This document shows, in pieces, positions 7,804 to 17,653 of a stretch of DNA of 64,000 bases. The stretch lies in the NCBI GenBank assembly GCA_963697365.1, contig CAVONT010000002.1, positions 62,001 to 126,000 of the forward strand, in the 5' to 3' direction. The first letter of the stretch is position 1; each line of letters begins with the position of its first letter. Both the position numbers and the translations under genes were made by a program. This stretch comes from CAIXZV01 sp963697365 (GTDB lineage Bacteria; Chloroflexota; Limnocylindria; Limnocylindrales; CSP1-4). The notes under the pieces are model-generated. The model was not told the DNA's origin, ran no database searches, and saw only the letters and a list, made by a program, of their open reading frames with translations.

Positions 7804-8640
7804 ATGGACGAGACCCAGGCTCGAACGAGACGATCGCTGCTGGCTGCCGCCGCCGGCAGCGCGGCGGCGCTCGCCGCGCAGGCAGCGCTCGGTCCAGCTG
7901 CAGCGGTGGCGGCCGACCAACCGCTGCTCGTCAACGTTCCGAACGGCGCCACCGCGTCCACGGAACTCGCCGCCTTGCTTGAGGCGGGTCCCGTGCTCAA
8001 GATCCAGAACGATGCGGCCAATGGCGGCGGGACCGCCGTCACCGCTGTCGCAGGCCCCGGCGCTGGCCTCCTCGGATCAGCCACGACGGGGAGCGGAGTG
8101 GTCGGTCGCGCCTCGCAGGCGCCGGGCCGCGGCGTGTCGGGGGAGAGCCCCGTCACTGGCACCGGTGTCTTCGGCGTAGCGGGCGAGCCCACCAACGGAC
8201 CGGCTGATGCGTCCTTCACCGGCGTGTTCGGATACGCCGACGCGGGCGACGGCGATACGACCATGGGTGCGGGAGTATGGGGCGACTCGCCCGATGTCGG
8301 CGTCTACGGCACCGGCGGCACGGGCGTGGTCGGTGACGGTGGGACCAGCGGCTGGGGGCTCTACGGGTATTCCGGCAGCAGCTATGGACTCTACGTAACT
8401 GGCAAGGTGAAGTTTGCGACGCGGAGTGGCCGCAACTCGGTGGCAAAGGGCAAGACGAGGTGGACGAAGTCCACTGGTCTGGCCGGTGTCACGAGCTCGA
8501 ATATCGTGATCGCGGTCCTCCAGACCTCCGAAGCCGGGACATGGGTTCGGGCTGCCGTGGCCAGTACTGGGAAGATCACCGTCTACTTCAACCGCGCCCT
8601 GCCGTCCAGCTCGTATGTCGGCTGGCTGATCCTGGGCTAG
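7804..8640 (+). CDS. Tat-exported glycine-rich repeat protein of unknown function
   Basis: 278 residues. A twin-arginine signal (TRRSLLAAAAGS, residues 8-19, then an Ala-rich hydrophobic stretch ending near residue 40) directs export of a folded protein. The mature part has short repeats of the GVYGTGG / GVVGDGG / GLYGYSG kind (about residues 120-200), which resemble beta-solenoid or trimeric-stalk repeats. The C-terminal module (VTGKVKFATRSGR to SYVGWLILG) looks like a small beta domain. ATG 7804 follows a purine-rich GAGGAGGGAG site. Neighbours are not informative. Not recognised as an enzyme; a surface or cell-envelope role is inferred from the export signal and repeats. Confidence 0.7.
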   Translation: MDETQARTRRSLLAAAAGSAAALAAQAALGPAAAVAADQPLLVNVPNGATASTELAALLEAGPVLKIQNDAANGGGTAVTAVAGPGAGLLGSATTGSGVVGRASQAPGRGVSGESPVTGTGVFGVAGEPTNGPADASFTGVFGYADAGDGDTTMGAGVWGDSPDVGVYGTGGTGVVGDGGTSGWGLYGYSGSSYGLYVTGKVKFATRSGRNSVAKGKTRWTKSTGLAGVTSSNIVIAVLQTSEAGTWVRAAVASTGKITVYFNRALPSSSYVGWLILG

Positions 8641-8648
8641 GAGCTTCG

Positions 8649-8804
8649 ATGAAGGACGCGAAGCACATGCCGGCCGATCGGCCGGTGGACCGGCATCCAG
8701 CCAAGAGGGCCAAGACTCGCGGTCGCCCGCGCAACCCGGAGCACCCGACGAAGGACCAGCACCCCACCAGGCGCAGGCGGCCCAGGGACAGCGACCAGGG
8801 CTGA
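8649..8804 (+). CDS. Possible small basic protein (51 aa)
   Basis: Short open frame starting ATG 8649 with GGAG five bases upstream, eight bases after the preceding gene. The product is strongly basic and Pro-rich (RHPAKRAKTRGRPRNP), somewhat like an AT-hook (GRPRN). There is no family match and length alone is weak support. It might be a real small DNA-binding protein or a chance frame in GC-rich sequence. Confidence 0.3.
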   Translation: MKDAKHMPADRPVDRHPAKRAKTRGRPRNPEHPTKDQHPTRRRRPRDSDQG

Positions 8805-9119
8805 CCACTTCACAACCCGGCCAACGCGCGCTCCGTAGCGGGCCGTGGGCCGTCAGGACCGACCGTGGCGCGGCCAACATGAGGGCCGTGCGGAGCCGTG
8901 CGGCTCGCCGCTGCCCATAGTGCAACCCGGCAATCGGGTGCTGACGAGCCGCAGGCGAACCACCGGCGGTCTAGGACACATTCACGCGGGTGGCGTGGCC
9001 GGACGGAGAGCAGGGCCCTTGGTGTCTGTGCGGCGTGCCATCGGTCGGGTGCCGTGCGAGCCCAGAGGGCTCACTGCCTTGCAGCGACGCCGTCCCCCCC
9101 GCCGCCGCGACGACGCGCT
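8805..9119. other. 315-base non-coding gap
   Basis: Lies between the small basic ORF and the 3' end of argF. Only chance open frames cross it. I see no tRNA-like cloverleaf, strong dyad or tandem repeat; a C-run (about eight bases near 9091) is the only oddity. Confidence 0.5.
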
Positions 9120-10145
9120 TCAGCCCTCGCTGGCGCGGTGGAGCGTGGCCACCATGACGGCCTTGATCGTGTGCATCCGGTTCTCGGCCTGGTCGAATGC
9201 GATCGATCCCGGCGACTCGAACACCTCGTCGGTGACCTCCATCGCGGTGAGGCCGTGGCGCTCGAACATCTTCCGCCCGACCTCCGTCTCGAGATCGTGG
9301 AAGGCCGGCAGGCAGTGCATGAACTTGACGTCCGGGTTGCCGGTGGCGGCCACCATCGCGCCGTTCACCTGGTAGGGCCGCAGGAGCGCGATCCGCTCGT
9401 CCCACACCGCCTCGGGCTCGCCCATGGACACCCAGACGTCCGTGTAGAGCACATCCGCACCGCGAACGCCCTCGGTGACGTCCTCGGTGACCGTGATCCT
9501 GGCGCCGCTGCCCGCGGCGTGCGCCTGCGCCCAGGCGAGGAACTCCTCGTTCGGCCACACGGACCTCGGGGCGACGATCCGCAGGTCGAGGCCCATGATG
9601 GCGCAGCCGATCAGGATCTCGTTGCCCATGTTGCTCCGGGCATCGCCGACGTAGGCGAGGGCGACGTCGACGAACGGCTTGGCGACATGCTCGCGGATGG
9701 TCAGCAGGTCGGCGAGGACCTGGGTCGGGTGGTCATCGTCGGTGAGACCGTTGTAGACGGGAACGCCGGAGTACTGGGCCAGCGCCTCGACGTCACTCTG
9801 GCGGTAGCCCCGGAACTCGATCGCGTCGTACACGCGGCCCAGCACGCGCGCGGTGTCCTTGACGGACTCCTTCTTGCCGACATGGCTGCCGGTGGGCCCG
9901 AGATACGTGACGTGGGCGCCCTGGTCGTAGGCGGCCACCTCGAAGCCGATGCGGGTCCGGGTGCTGTCCTTCTCGAAGATCAGTGCGATGTTGCGGCCTT
10001 CAAGGCGGCGGAGCTCGCGGTGCTCCCGCTTCTCCTGCTTGAGGGTGGCGGACAGCTGGAGCAGGTATTCGATCTCGGCAGCCGAATAGTCGCGCAGGCT
10101 GAGAAACGAGCGACCGTAGAGATCGAAGCGCGGGTCGATGGCCAT
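9120..10145 (-). CDS. argF: Ornithine carbamoyltransferase
   Basis: Catalyses carbamoyl phosphate plus L-ornithine to L-citrulline in arginine synthesis (or the reverse in catabolism). 341 residues, normal length. Carbamoyl-phosphate loop EKDSTRTRIGFEVAAYDQGA, the DHPTQVLADLLTI segment, the Asp-Val-Trp-Val-Ser-Met-Gly (DVWVSMGE) ornithine loop and MHCLPAFHD are all present. The SMG loop and HCLPA separate it from aspartate carbamoyltransferase, which lies elsewhere in this window. ATG 10145 begins the conserved MAIDPRFDLYGRSFLSLRDY. No other arg gene is adjacent; the 250 bases upstream hold no obvious operator. Confidence 0.93.
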   Translation of the reverse strand: MAIDPRFDLYGRSFLSLRDYSAAEIEYLLQLSATLKQEKREHRELRRLEGRNIALIFEKDSTRTRIGFEVAAYDQGAHVTYLGPTGSHVGKKESVKDTARVLGRVYDAIEFRGYRQSDVEALAQYSGVPVYNGLTDDDHPTQVLADLLTIREHVAKPFVDVALAYVGDARSNMGNEILIGCAIMGLDLRIVAPRSVWPNEEFLAWAQAHAAGSGARITVTEDVTEGVRGADVLYTDVWVSMGEPEAVWDERIALLRPYQVNGAMVAATGNPDVKFMHCLPAFHDLETEVGRKMFERHGLTAMEVTDEVFESPGSIAFDQAENRMHTIKAVMVATLHRASEG

Positions 10146-10395
10146 TGCCGGACTCCGGATCATGGTGGCGCAGCAACGGTCAGGGCCCGGACGCGCCGTG
10201 CCGGCGTCCGGGTCGATATGCGCGGAGGGTGCACCCGACTCAGGCGGGCTGTCATGGTCCCTCCGGCCCCTTGGCGACGGGATGACCGGCCGGGGATCGC
10301 ATCGTCGCACAGTTCCCGCCCCGGGTTCCCGCCAGGGGCGCGCATGCGTGCCAGCAAGATCGATCGGCGGCCCGGGAGAACTCAGACCGGGGATG

Positions 10396-10814
10396 TCAGA
10401 CCGGCTCGGGCTCCGGGGGCGCCACCATCCCGGCCCGCAGCACGCGCAGGGCGAGCCCGCCCACAAGGAGCGCCGCCGCGATCGCCACGGCGAACGCGAT
10501 CGCCACCCCGTACGGCACCACGAGGTAGTGCACCGCCACGTAGAAGCTCACCGTCCCGTAGAGGCCGGTCATCAGCCCACGCAGCGTGGTCAGGGCTGCG
10601 TCCCGACCGGCGTGCGGGTGCTCGAACACGACCAGGATCGACACATACACCGGGAACGTCGCGACGAGGCCGCTGGTCGTCGGGCCCAGGAGCGGCGCGA
10701 TCGCCGTCAGGGTCACCACGAGCGTCGTCCCGATGATGATCCAGGCCGGGAGGTCCCAGCGTGGATGGGCAGCGGGACCACCGCCGACGGGCGCCGGAGC
10801 AGGGGCACGCCGTC
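10396..10814 (-). CDS. Small integral membrane protein of unknown family
   Basis: About 138 residues with four predicted membrane helices (WIIIGTTLVVTLTAIAPLLG, GLVATFPVYVSILVVFEH, GLYGTVSFYVAVHYLVV and YGVAIAFAVAIAAALLVG). Hydrophobic coding sense begins before the first in-frame GTG (10719). A plausible ATG at 10814 is in another frame, so one indel in the C-run near 10800 probably separates start and body. It is divergent from, and immediately next to, the MFS-cyclic-nucleotide-domain gene. No enzyme motif is visible. Confidence 0.5.
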
Positions 10815-10901
10815 ATGCTACCGGTGGCCGTCAGCCTGGCGGCTACACTGCGCAGCATCCGTCGCCCCGGGCTCCCGGGGACGCGTGTCCCCGGAGGATC
10901 A

Positions 10902-12617
10902 GTGTCCCACCGCCAGATCGCATCCTCCCTGCGGGTCCTGCGTTCCGTCCTGAAGTCCCTGGCGCTGCGGCGGGTCATGCTCGCCTTCCTGATCTACGTA
11001 TCGGTCCAGTACGCCACCTGGGTCGCGGTGCTGCTCTGGGCCTACGACGCCGTCGGGCCGGCGGGCGTCGGCGTTGTGGCACTCCTGCAGCTGATCCCGC
11101 CGGGCCTCTTCGCCGCGGTCGCGGCGTCGTTCGTCGACCGGTACCCGGCCCAGCGGGTGCTCCTTGGCGGGTACGTCGCGACCGCCGCCCTCACGGGCCT
11201 GACAGCCGCCTCGATGGCGCTCGGCTGGGCGCCCGTGGTCGTCATCGTCATCGGCGCCGGCGCCCAGTGCGCGATGACGATGACCCGGCCTGCCCAGGGC
11301 GGCCTGTTCCCGGTCATCTCACGCACCCCGGAGGAACTCACGGCGGCCAATGCGCTCAGCGGCTCCGTCGATGGGCTGGGCATGCTCCTGGGACCCCTTG
11401 TGGCAGCGGGGATCCTCGCCTTCGGCCCGCCGGCAGCCGTGTTCGGCGTCGCCGCCGTCGCGTCGCTCGTCGCGTCGGCGCTCGTGCTCGGGCTGCAGAT
11501 CGTTCCCGTGAATGCGGGGCAGGTCGACGCCGCTGCCGTCGTCGACGCGGTGCTTCCGGGGGCTGCCGGTGTCGAGGTTGATGCTGCGATTCCTGCTCCC
11601 CGGCGTCCGTCCGTGCCTGCGCGCCTCCTCGCCGGCGCACGGGCCATGGGCCAGGACGCCGACAGCCGCCTGGTGCTCGCCCAGGTGGGTGCGATGCGCG
11701 TCGTGATGGGCGCCCTCGACGTCCTGTACGTGCTGCTCGCCCTGGAGGTGCTCGGGATTGGAGCGTCCGGCGTCGGCCTGCTGAGCGCCGCGGTCGGGCT
11801 GGGGTTCCTGGCCGGCGGCCTCGGGACGTTCGGGCTCGTCGGACGGCGGCGGCTCGCGCCGGTGCTGGTCGCCGGTGCCCTGCTCACGGGCGCCATGGTG
11901 ATCCTCCTGAGCGTGGCCTCGCTGCTGGCCGTCGCGCTCGTGCTGATCGCCGTCGCCAGCCTCGGCGCCGCCCTGATCGAGGTCACCGGGCGAACGGTCC
12001 TGCAGCGCGTGGTCTCCGGACCCGCGCTGACCCGCGTCCTGGGCGCCCTGGAGGGCGTGGAGCTGCTGGCGTGGGGCATCGGATCGATTGCCGCTCCCGT
12101 GCTGGTGGCGGCATTCGGCATCACCGGTGCCGTGGTGGCCGTCGGCTTGACACTCCCCTTGGTCGTGCTCGTCTCGCTCGTGCCATTGCGGCGCCTGGAC
12201 CGACGGATCCGCCTGCCCGCCCGCGAGATCGCGCTCCTGCGCGAGGACGGGCTGCTGGGCCTGCTCCCCGCTCCGACCCTCGAGACGGTCGCCTCCTCCG
12301 CCCGCTGGGTCACCCTCGAGGCCGGCAGCACCCTGATCCGGGAGGGAGACGTGGGCGACCGGTACTTCGTGCTCGAGTCCGGTGGTCTGCGGGTCACCCA
12401 GGGCGGACGCGTGCTGGCCGAGGCCGACCACCGTGGCTACGGCCTGGGCGAGATCGCCCTGCTCCGCAACGTCCGACGCACGGCGACCGCCATGGCGACC
12501 GCGACGTCCGTCCTGCTGGCAGTGGAGCGCGCCGACTTCCTGCAGGCTGTCACGGGCCACGAGCAGGCGCGAACGGTGGCGCACGACACCGCCGATGCCC
12601 GCGAGCGCGCAGGCTGA
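10902..12617 (+). CDS. MFS transporter with C-terminal cyclic-nucleotide-binding-like domain (copy 1)
   Basis: 571 residues. Residues 1 to about 440 form an MFS permease of the DHA3/enterobactin-exporter style (LALRRVMLAFLIYVSVQY, TRPAQGGLFPVISRTPEELT, IEVTGRTVLQRVVSG). Residues about 455-571 are a cNMP-binding-type jelly roll: LEAGSTLIREGDVGDRYFVL, GEIALLRNVRRTATAMATA and LLAVERADFLQAVTGHE. In the phosphate-binding cassette the pattern GEIALL-RTA matches the family, with N-V-R in the variable part. GTG 10902 follows GGAGG by four bases; ATG 10815 is possible. A homologous gene follows after two bases. Fusion suggests ligand-gated export; the ligand is unproven. Confidence 0.85.
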   Translation: MSHRQIASSLRVLRSVLKSLALRRVMLAFLIYVSVQYATWVAVLLWAYDAVGPAGVGVVALLQLIPPGLFAAVAASFVDRYPAQRVLLGGYVATAALTGLTAASMALGWAPVVVIVIGAGAQCAMTMTRPAQGGLFPVISRTPEELTAANALSGSVDGLGMLLGPLVAAGILAFGPPAAVFGVAAVASLVASALVLGLQIVPVNAGQVDAAAVVDAVLPGAAGVEVDAAIPAPRRPSVPARLLAGARAMGQDADSRLVLAQVGAMRVVMGALDVLYVLLALEVLGIGASGVGLLSAAVGLGFLAGGLGTFGLVGRRRLAPVLVAGALLTGAMVILLSVASLLAVALVLIAVASLGAALIEVTGRTVLQRVVSGPALTRVLGALEGVELLAWGIGSIAAPVLVAAFGITGAVVAVGLTLPLVVLVSLVPLRRLDRRIRLPAREIALLREDGLLGLLPAPTLETVASSARWVTLEAGSTLIREGDVGDRYFVLESGGLRVTQGGRVLAEADHRGYGLGEIALLRNVRRTATAMATATSVLLAVERADFLQAVTGHEQARTVAHDTADARERAG

Positions 12618-12619
12618 CC

Positions 12620-14290
12620 GTGCGACGACGGGACGGCGGCACCGCGATCGCGCTCCGTGCGCTGGCCCGGAACGACGGCCTGCGCCGCGTGCTGCTCGCG
12701 TTCGTCCTGTTCGTCGCCATCGAGCTCGGCACCTGGATCGCGATGCTCCTGTACGCGTACGACCGCCTCGGGCCGGCGGCCGTCGGCGTGGTCGCCTTCG
12801 TGCAGCTCCTGCCGGCGGGGCTCGTGGCACCGCTGACGGCCTCGTTCGCCGACCGCCACAATCGCGCCCGCGTCCTCGCCGGGGGCTACGCGTTCCAGGC
12901 AGCCGCCCTGGCGATCACCGCGGTGGGCATCCGGATCGACGCGCCGGCCCCGCTGGTCGTGGCCACGGGCACGGCTGCCGTGATGGCCATGACCGTTGTC
13001 CGCCCGGCCCAGGGCGCGCTCCTGCCGTCGCTCGGCCGGACTCCGGTGGAGGTCGCCGCCGCGAACGGCTTCGCCGGCGGCGCCGAGGGCATGGGCCTCC
13101 TGGTCGGTCCGCTCGTGGCAGCGGCGATCCTGCTGGTCGCCGGGCCGGGCGAGGTGTTCGCGGCCGGCGCCCTGGCGGCAGGGATCGCGGCGGTGCTGGT
13201 GATGCGCGTCCGGAACGCCGGGTTCCGGCATGGGGGACACGGACACGGTGCCGACGGCGTCACCACGGAGGGGGTCGTGCACGCCGCCCACGGATCCGTG
13301 CTCGCCGGCCTGCACCTCGTCATGGCGAATCGCGACACCCGCCTGATCGTCGGCCTGCTGTCGCTGCGCAAGCTGGTGTCGGGTGCGCTCGACGTCCTCT
13401 TCGTCCTGCTCGCCCTCGAGGTGCTCGGCACCGGGGATTCCGGGGCCGGCGTGCTCGGGGCGGCGCTGGGGCTGGGGACACTCGTCGGTGGAACGGCGGC
13501 TCTCGGTCTCGTGGGCCGGCCGCGTCTTGCTCCGGCGCTCGCGCTATCGGCGGCGCTGCTGGGCCTCGGCGTCATGGCGGCGGGCGTGCCCGTCCCGGCG
13601 GTGCTGATCCCGGTGCTCATCGGCGTGGCGGGCGTGGGCTATGCGGGCATGGACATCGCCGGACGCACCATCCTCCAGCGTTCGACCTCCGATCATGTGC
13701 TCGGCAGGGTCCTCGGCAGTCTCGAGGGCTCAGGACTGGTCGCGGTCGCGCTGGGTGCCGTGCTGGTCAGCCCGCTCGTCGCGGCGACCGGCGTCCGGGT
13801 CGCGATGTTCGCGACGGGCCTGGTCGTGCTGCTCGGGGTCGCCATCGCCTTGCGTGGGCTACGGCGCATCGACGCCACCGTGCGGGTCCCGGTGCGCGAG
13901 ATTGCCGCCCTGCGCGCGGTGCCCGACTTCGCCCCGCTTCCGCCCCCCCAGCTCGAGGGCATTGCCGCCCGGGCACGATGGCTGACGGCGGCACCAGGAG
14001 AGGTGGTGATCCGCGAGGGCGACGCTGGCGATCGCTACTTCATCCTCGAGTCCGGGACCGCACGCGTGACCCAGCGAGGCGTTGAACTGCGGACGATGGG
14101 CCCCGGCGACGGCTTCGGTGAGATCGCGCTCCTGCGCAGCATCGCCCGTACGGCGACGGTGACGGCCGTGGAACCGTGCGTGCTCCTGGCGCTCGAACGC
14201 CACGACTTCCTGGAGGTCGTCACCGGCCACGAGGAGATGCGGGACGCCGTCGAGCGGACGGCGGAGGAACGGAGCGCATCGCGCAGCTGA
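12620..14290 (+). CDS. MFS transporter with C-terminal cyclic-nucleotide-binding-like domain (copy 2)
   Basis: 556 residues, a tandem paralog of the preceding gene with the same order: MFS helices (LRRVLLAFVLFVAIELGTWI, VVRPAQGALLPSLGRTPVEV, IAGRTILQRSTSDHVLGRVL), then from about residue 440 a cNMP-type domain (GEVVIREGDAGDRYFILESG, GFGEIALLRSIARTATVTAV, LERHDFLEVVTGHEEM). A His/Gly-rich linker (HGGHGHGADG) lies in the central cytoplasmic loop and is absent from copy 1. GTG 12620 starts two bases after the upstream stop, so the two are co-translated and might form a heterodimer. The divergence between copies is moderate, indicating an old duplication. Confidence 0.85.
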   Translation: MRRRDGGTAIALRALARNDGLRRVLLAFVLFVAIELGTWIAMLLYAYDRLGPAAVGVVAFVQLLPAGLVAPLTASFADRHNRARVLAGGYAFQAAALAITAVGIRIDAPAPLVVATGTAAVMAMTVVRPAQGALLPSLGRTPVEVAAANGFAGGAEGMGLLVGPLVAAAILLVAGPGEVFAAGALAAGIAAVLVMRVRNAGFRHGGHGHGADGVTTEGVVHAAHGSVLAGLHLVMANRDTRLIVGLLSLRKLVSGALDVLFVLLALEVLGTGDSGAGVLGAALGLGTLVGGTAALGLVGRPRLAPALALSAALLGLGVMAAGVPVPAVLIPVLIGVAGVGYAGMDIAGRTILQRSTSDHVLGRVLGSLEGSGLVAVALGAVLVSPLVAATGVRVAMFATGLVVLLGVAIALRGLRRIDATVRVPVREIAALRAVPDFAPLPPPQLEGIAARARWLTAAPGEVVIREGDAGDRYFILESGTARVTQRGVELRTMGPGDGFGEIALLRSIARTATVTAVEPCVLLALERHDFLEVVTGHEEMRDAVERTAEERSASRS

Positions 14291-14378
14291 GCCCGGCGGG
14301 GCCCCGTGCGCCGCACCACCGTTCGGGGCGGCGAGTCCGGCGTCGAGGTGCGTCCGGGCCATCAGTCCGGCGTCGCGG

Positions 14379-15936
14379 TCAGTCCAACGACACCGTCTGA
14401 TGCCAGGCCGGCACCTCGACCTGCAGGCCGAGCGCGGCCACCTTGGGCGACAGCGCCTCCTGCGCGGGCGGATCCCCATGGACCAGGTAGACCCGGGCGG
14501 GAACCCCCGGATCGCCGGGCCTGCGGCCGCGGATGAAGCCGCCCAGCCATGCGAGCAGTTCGGGCTCGTCCGCGTGGGCAGAGAACCCGTCCAGCGACTC
14601 GATCGTCGCGCGGACCTTCATCACCCGGCCGTTGATCTTCGCCGTCTCGGCGCCGCGTACCAGGTGTCCGCCCAATGTGCCCTCGCCCTGGTAGCCCACG
14701 AACAGCACGGTGGCGGACGGATCGTCCAGCAGCCGCGACGCATGGCCGACGGACCGCCCACCAGTGAGCATCCCGTTGGACGCGACGATCACGTACGGGG
14801 GGTTCGCCCGCGCGATCCGTTCCGACTCCTGCACGTTCTGGACGACGTGCTGGCCGGGGTAGTCAAGGGGCGCATGGTGGGCGTCGAGCAGGGCACGCGT
14901 CTGCTCGTCGTAGGCCTCCGGGTGTGCGCGGTAGATGTCCGACGCCGACTTCGCCATCGGCGAGTCCAGGTAGAGCGGCACCTGCGGAATGCGCCCCGCC
15001 TCGACGAGCCGCCCCAACTCCCAGACGATCTCCTGCGTGCGCCCGATGGCGAACGACGGGATCAGGAGGACACCCTGCTTGCGCACGACGTCGTCGACGA
15101 CGGACGCGAGCTTGGCCACCGCCTGCTCCGCGGCCTCGTGCTCCCGGCCGCCGTACGTGGACTCGCACAGGACGATGTCCGCCTCCTCGACCAGCGTGGG
15201 ATCGCGCAGGATCGGCGTCCCGGGCCGGCCGAGGTCGCCCGAGAAGACGATCACCGTGTCCCGCCCGCCGCCGGGCCGGGTGAGGCGCATCCGGACGATC
15301 GAGGACCCGAGGATGTGCCCCGCGTCGAGCAGCGTGACGTGGACACCCTGGGCCACCTCGTGCTCGGTGCCATAGGGGATGTGACGCAGCAGCGGCAGGG
15401 TCGCGCCAGCATCGTCCTCGGTGTACAGCGGCCCGTGCAGGTCCAGGTCCACCACGGGGCCGGCGGCACGGAGGAGCTCCTCCGGGTCGGGGCCGCCAGG
15501 GCTCTCGGCACCCTCGACCGCCAGGTCCAGGACGTCCTCGAACCGCTCCTCGTCGCGCTGCTCGCGCTCCTCCGCGCCCTCGGGGTCGCGGCGTTCACGG
15601 CGTGCCTGGCGCTTGGCGAACTCCTCCTGGAGCCGGGCCGAGTCCAGCAGGACCAGCCGGGCGAGCTCCGCCGTCGCGGCGGTGCCCCACACGCGACCCC
15701 GGAAGCCTTCGCGCACCAGCAGCGGCAGGAGGCCGCAATGGTCGAGGTGGGCGTGGGTGAGCACCACCGCGTCGAGCGAGGCGGGATCAAAGCCCAAGCG
15801 GGACGCGGTTGCGCAGCGCCTCGTTGGGACCGCCCTGGAACATGCCGCAGTCAACAAGGACCCGGGCGCGGCCGGTGTCCACGAGATGCCGGGAACCCGT
15901 GACGGTCCGCGCACCGCCGAGGAAGGTCAGCTCCAT
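14379..15936 (-). CDS. Metallo-beta-lactamase/beta-CASP RNA-processing nuclease family, one frame break
   Basis: Zinc-dependent MBL-fold protein with a beta-CASP insert and RMMBL tail, like CPSF-type and YSH1-like bacterial nucleases. Start ATG 15936 (MELTFLGGARTVTGSRHLV); metal motif VVLTHAHLDHCG; GHILGSSIV; VIVFSGDLGRPGTP; ADIVLCESTYGGREH; beta-CASP region with SFAIGRTQEIVWELG and YLDSPMAKSASDIY; tail VRATIESLDGFSAHADEPEL. The first 48 residues are in another frame; one extra G in the GGG near 15795 causes this. Corrected length about 518. A charged Glu/Arg-rich insert (QARRERRDPEGAEEREQ) follows the metal site. The RNA substrate is unknown. Confidence 0.88.
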
Positions 15937-15995
15937 GTGGGGATCGTGACACAGGGTCCCACCCCGGTGCTTCCCGTCTGTGCGACCATGCGGGC

Positions 15996-17617
15996 GTGAC
16001 ACCGGCCGAGCGGATCGCAGCACTGGAGGCTGACTACCTGGCGGCGCGGACCGCCCGCGACCGGCTGGACGTGGCCCGCGCCACCGGCCTGCCGGAGGAC
16101 CTGACCCAGCTGGACGGTGAGGCCCGCCGCACGTCGGAGGCGTTCCTGGCGGCACTCGAGGCAGTTCCCGGCCGCCGATGCCGGCGCGCTTGCCGACGAT
16201 GACCGCCGGGCACTCGAGACGATGCGGGCAGGCATCGTGGCGGCTGCGTCCTACGACCTCCCGGTCGCCCCGATCCACGCGTTCGAGGCGTGTGGGGACA
16301 GGGACGAGGCGCGACGCGCGCTCGAGGCAGGCGGTGACACTCTCCAGGAGCACGTCGAGTCCTGCTTCGCCACGCTGGGCGAGGACCTGCGGGTCGGCGA
16401 TGAGCGCATGACGCGGGTCCAGCTCATCGGCCGCCTCGGGCGTGAGCCGGACGCCGATGCACGACGGACCCTGTTCCTCGCGCTGCAGCCGCTCTGGGAG
16501 ACCGTCGACGGCGACGGCGGTGACGCGTCCCCCTACCGCGTCCTCGTCGCGGCATCGGCGGCGGAGTGGCGCCGAGGCCACTCCCCGATCGCTGCGAATG
16601 CCGCGGCCCTGGGCGTCAGCCCGGACGACATCGAGACGTGGGCGATGACGGCGCTCACGGCGTGGCGGGACGCGTTCGTCGATCCCGCGCGGCTGCGTGG
16701 CGACGCGCCGATCGAGCCGTGGGACTGGTGGTGGGCCGCGGGCGAGCTGCAGCGGGCCGTCGATCCGATCCCGGTCTCCACCGCGCTCGAGGTCAATGCG
16801 ACGTACGCGGCGGCACTCGGGGCAGACCTGCGCTCCCTGGGCATCACGTTCGACACGCAGCCGCGGCCCGGCCGTCCCGCCGTCGCGATGGCCTTCACGA
16901 CGTTCGGCGCGCGGCCGCACGCCAGGCCCGATGGGACCTGGGCGACCGGGCGGCCGATCCGTCGTCATGACGGACTTCCGCGGCGGCTACGCGGAGCTCG
17001 GCGAGCTGGTCCACGAGACGGGGCACGCGCTCCACATCGCCGGCATCCGGAGTCGTCCTGCCTTCGCCGACTGGCCCGACAGCGATGCCTTCACCGAGGC
17101 GCTCGCGGACGTGCTCGCGCTCGATCTCACGGAGCCCGCCTGGCTCCGTCGCTGGCTGCCGGGCGCCCAGGTCGTGCCGGAGGCGACAGCTATCCGCTGC
17201 CGCTACGCCGACGTGGCGCTGGATGCAGCCTGGGCGGTCTTCGAGCTGCGCATGCACGCGGCGCCCGACCGGCGTCCCAACGACGTCTGGACCGAGATCA
17301 CGGGAACCTGGCTGGGCATCGCGCCACACCCGGAGTGGTCGTGGTGGGCGATCCGCGGCCAGCTCGTCGAGTCCCCCGGGTACATGTCGAACTACGCGGT
17401 CGGGGCCGTGCTCGCCACCTCGATCCGGGCGGCGATGCGCGACGCGCTCGGCGACTGGGTGCACGGAGACCGCCGCTGGTACCCGTGGCTGCGCGACCGT
17501 GTCTACCGGTACGGCCTGGAGCGCCCGTCCCGCGACGTCCTCCACGATGTGCTCGGCCGGGCTCCCACCGCAGACGCCCTGCTTGCCGAGATCGGACGCG
17601 GCACGAGACGCGCTTGA
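15996..17617 (+). CDS. M3-family-like zinc metallopeptidase, two frame breaks
   Basis: Oligopeptidase-like gluzincin of about 540 residues. The zinc site HETGHALH (codons 17012-17035) is the HExxH motif, preceded by GGYAELGELV; downstream WTEITGTWLGI and SPGYMSNYAVGAVLATSI resemble M3/M32-type C-terminal regions. The reading passes through three frames, with one extra base near 16170 and another near 16955, just before the active site. Start GTG/ATG region at 15996 (MTPAERIAALEADY). It is divergent from the beta-CASP gene with 59 bases between starts. It probably trims short peptides in the cytoplasm since no signal peptide is visible. Confidence 0.75.
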
Positions 17618-17653
17618 CCAGCGGGCAACCGCTGTCCCCGGTACGGTGACCCC

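Noticed and set aside
8805..9119. Search for a tRNA or small RNA in the gap before argF
   Set aside because: No T-arm-like GTTCGANTC sequence, CCA end or stable symmetrical stem was found.
10382..10978. Minus-strand 198-codon frame overlapping the small membrane protein
   Set aside because: Arg-rich nonsense composition; only its first few codons may serve as the true start of the membrane protein through an indel.
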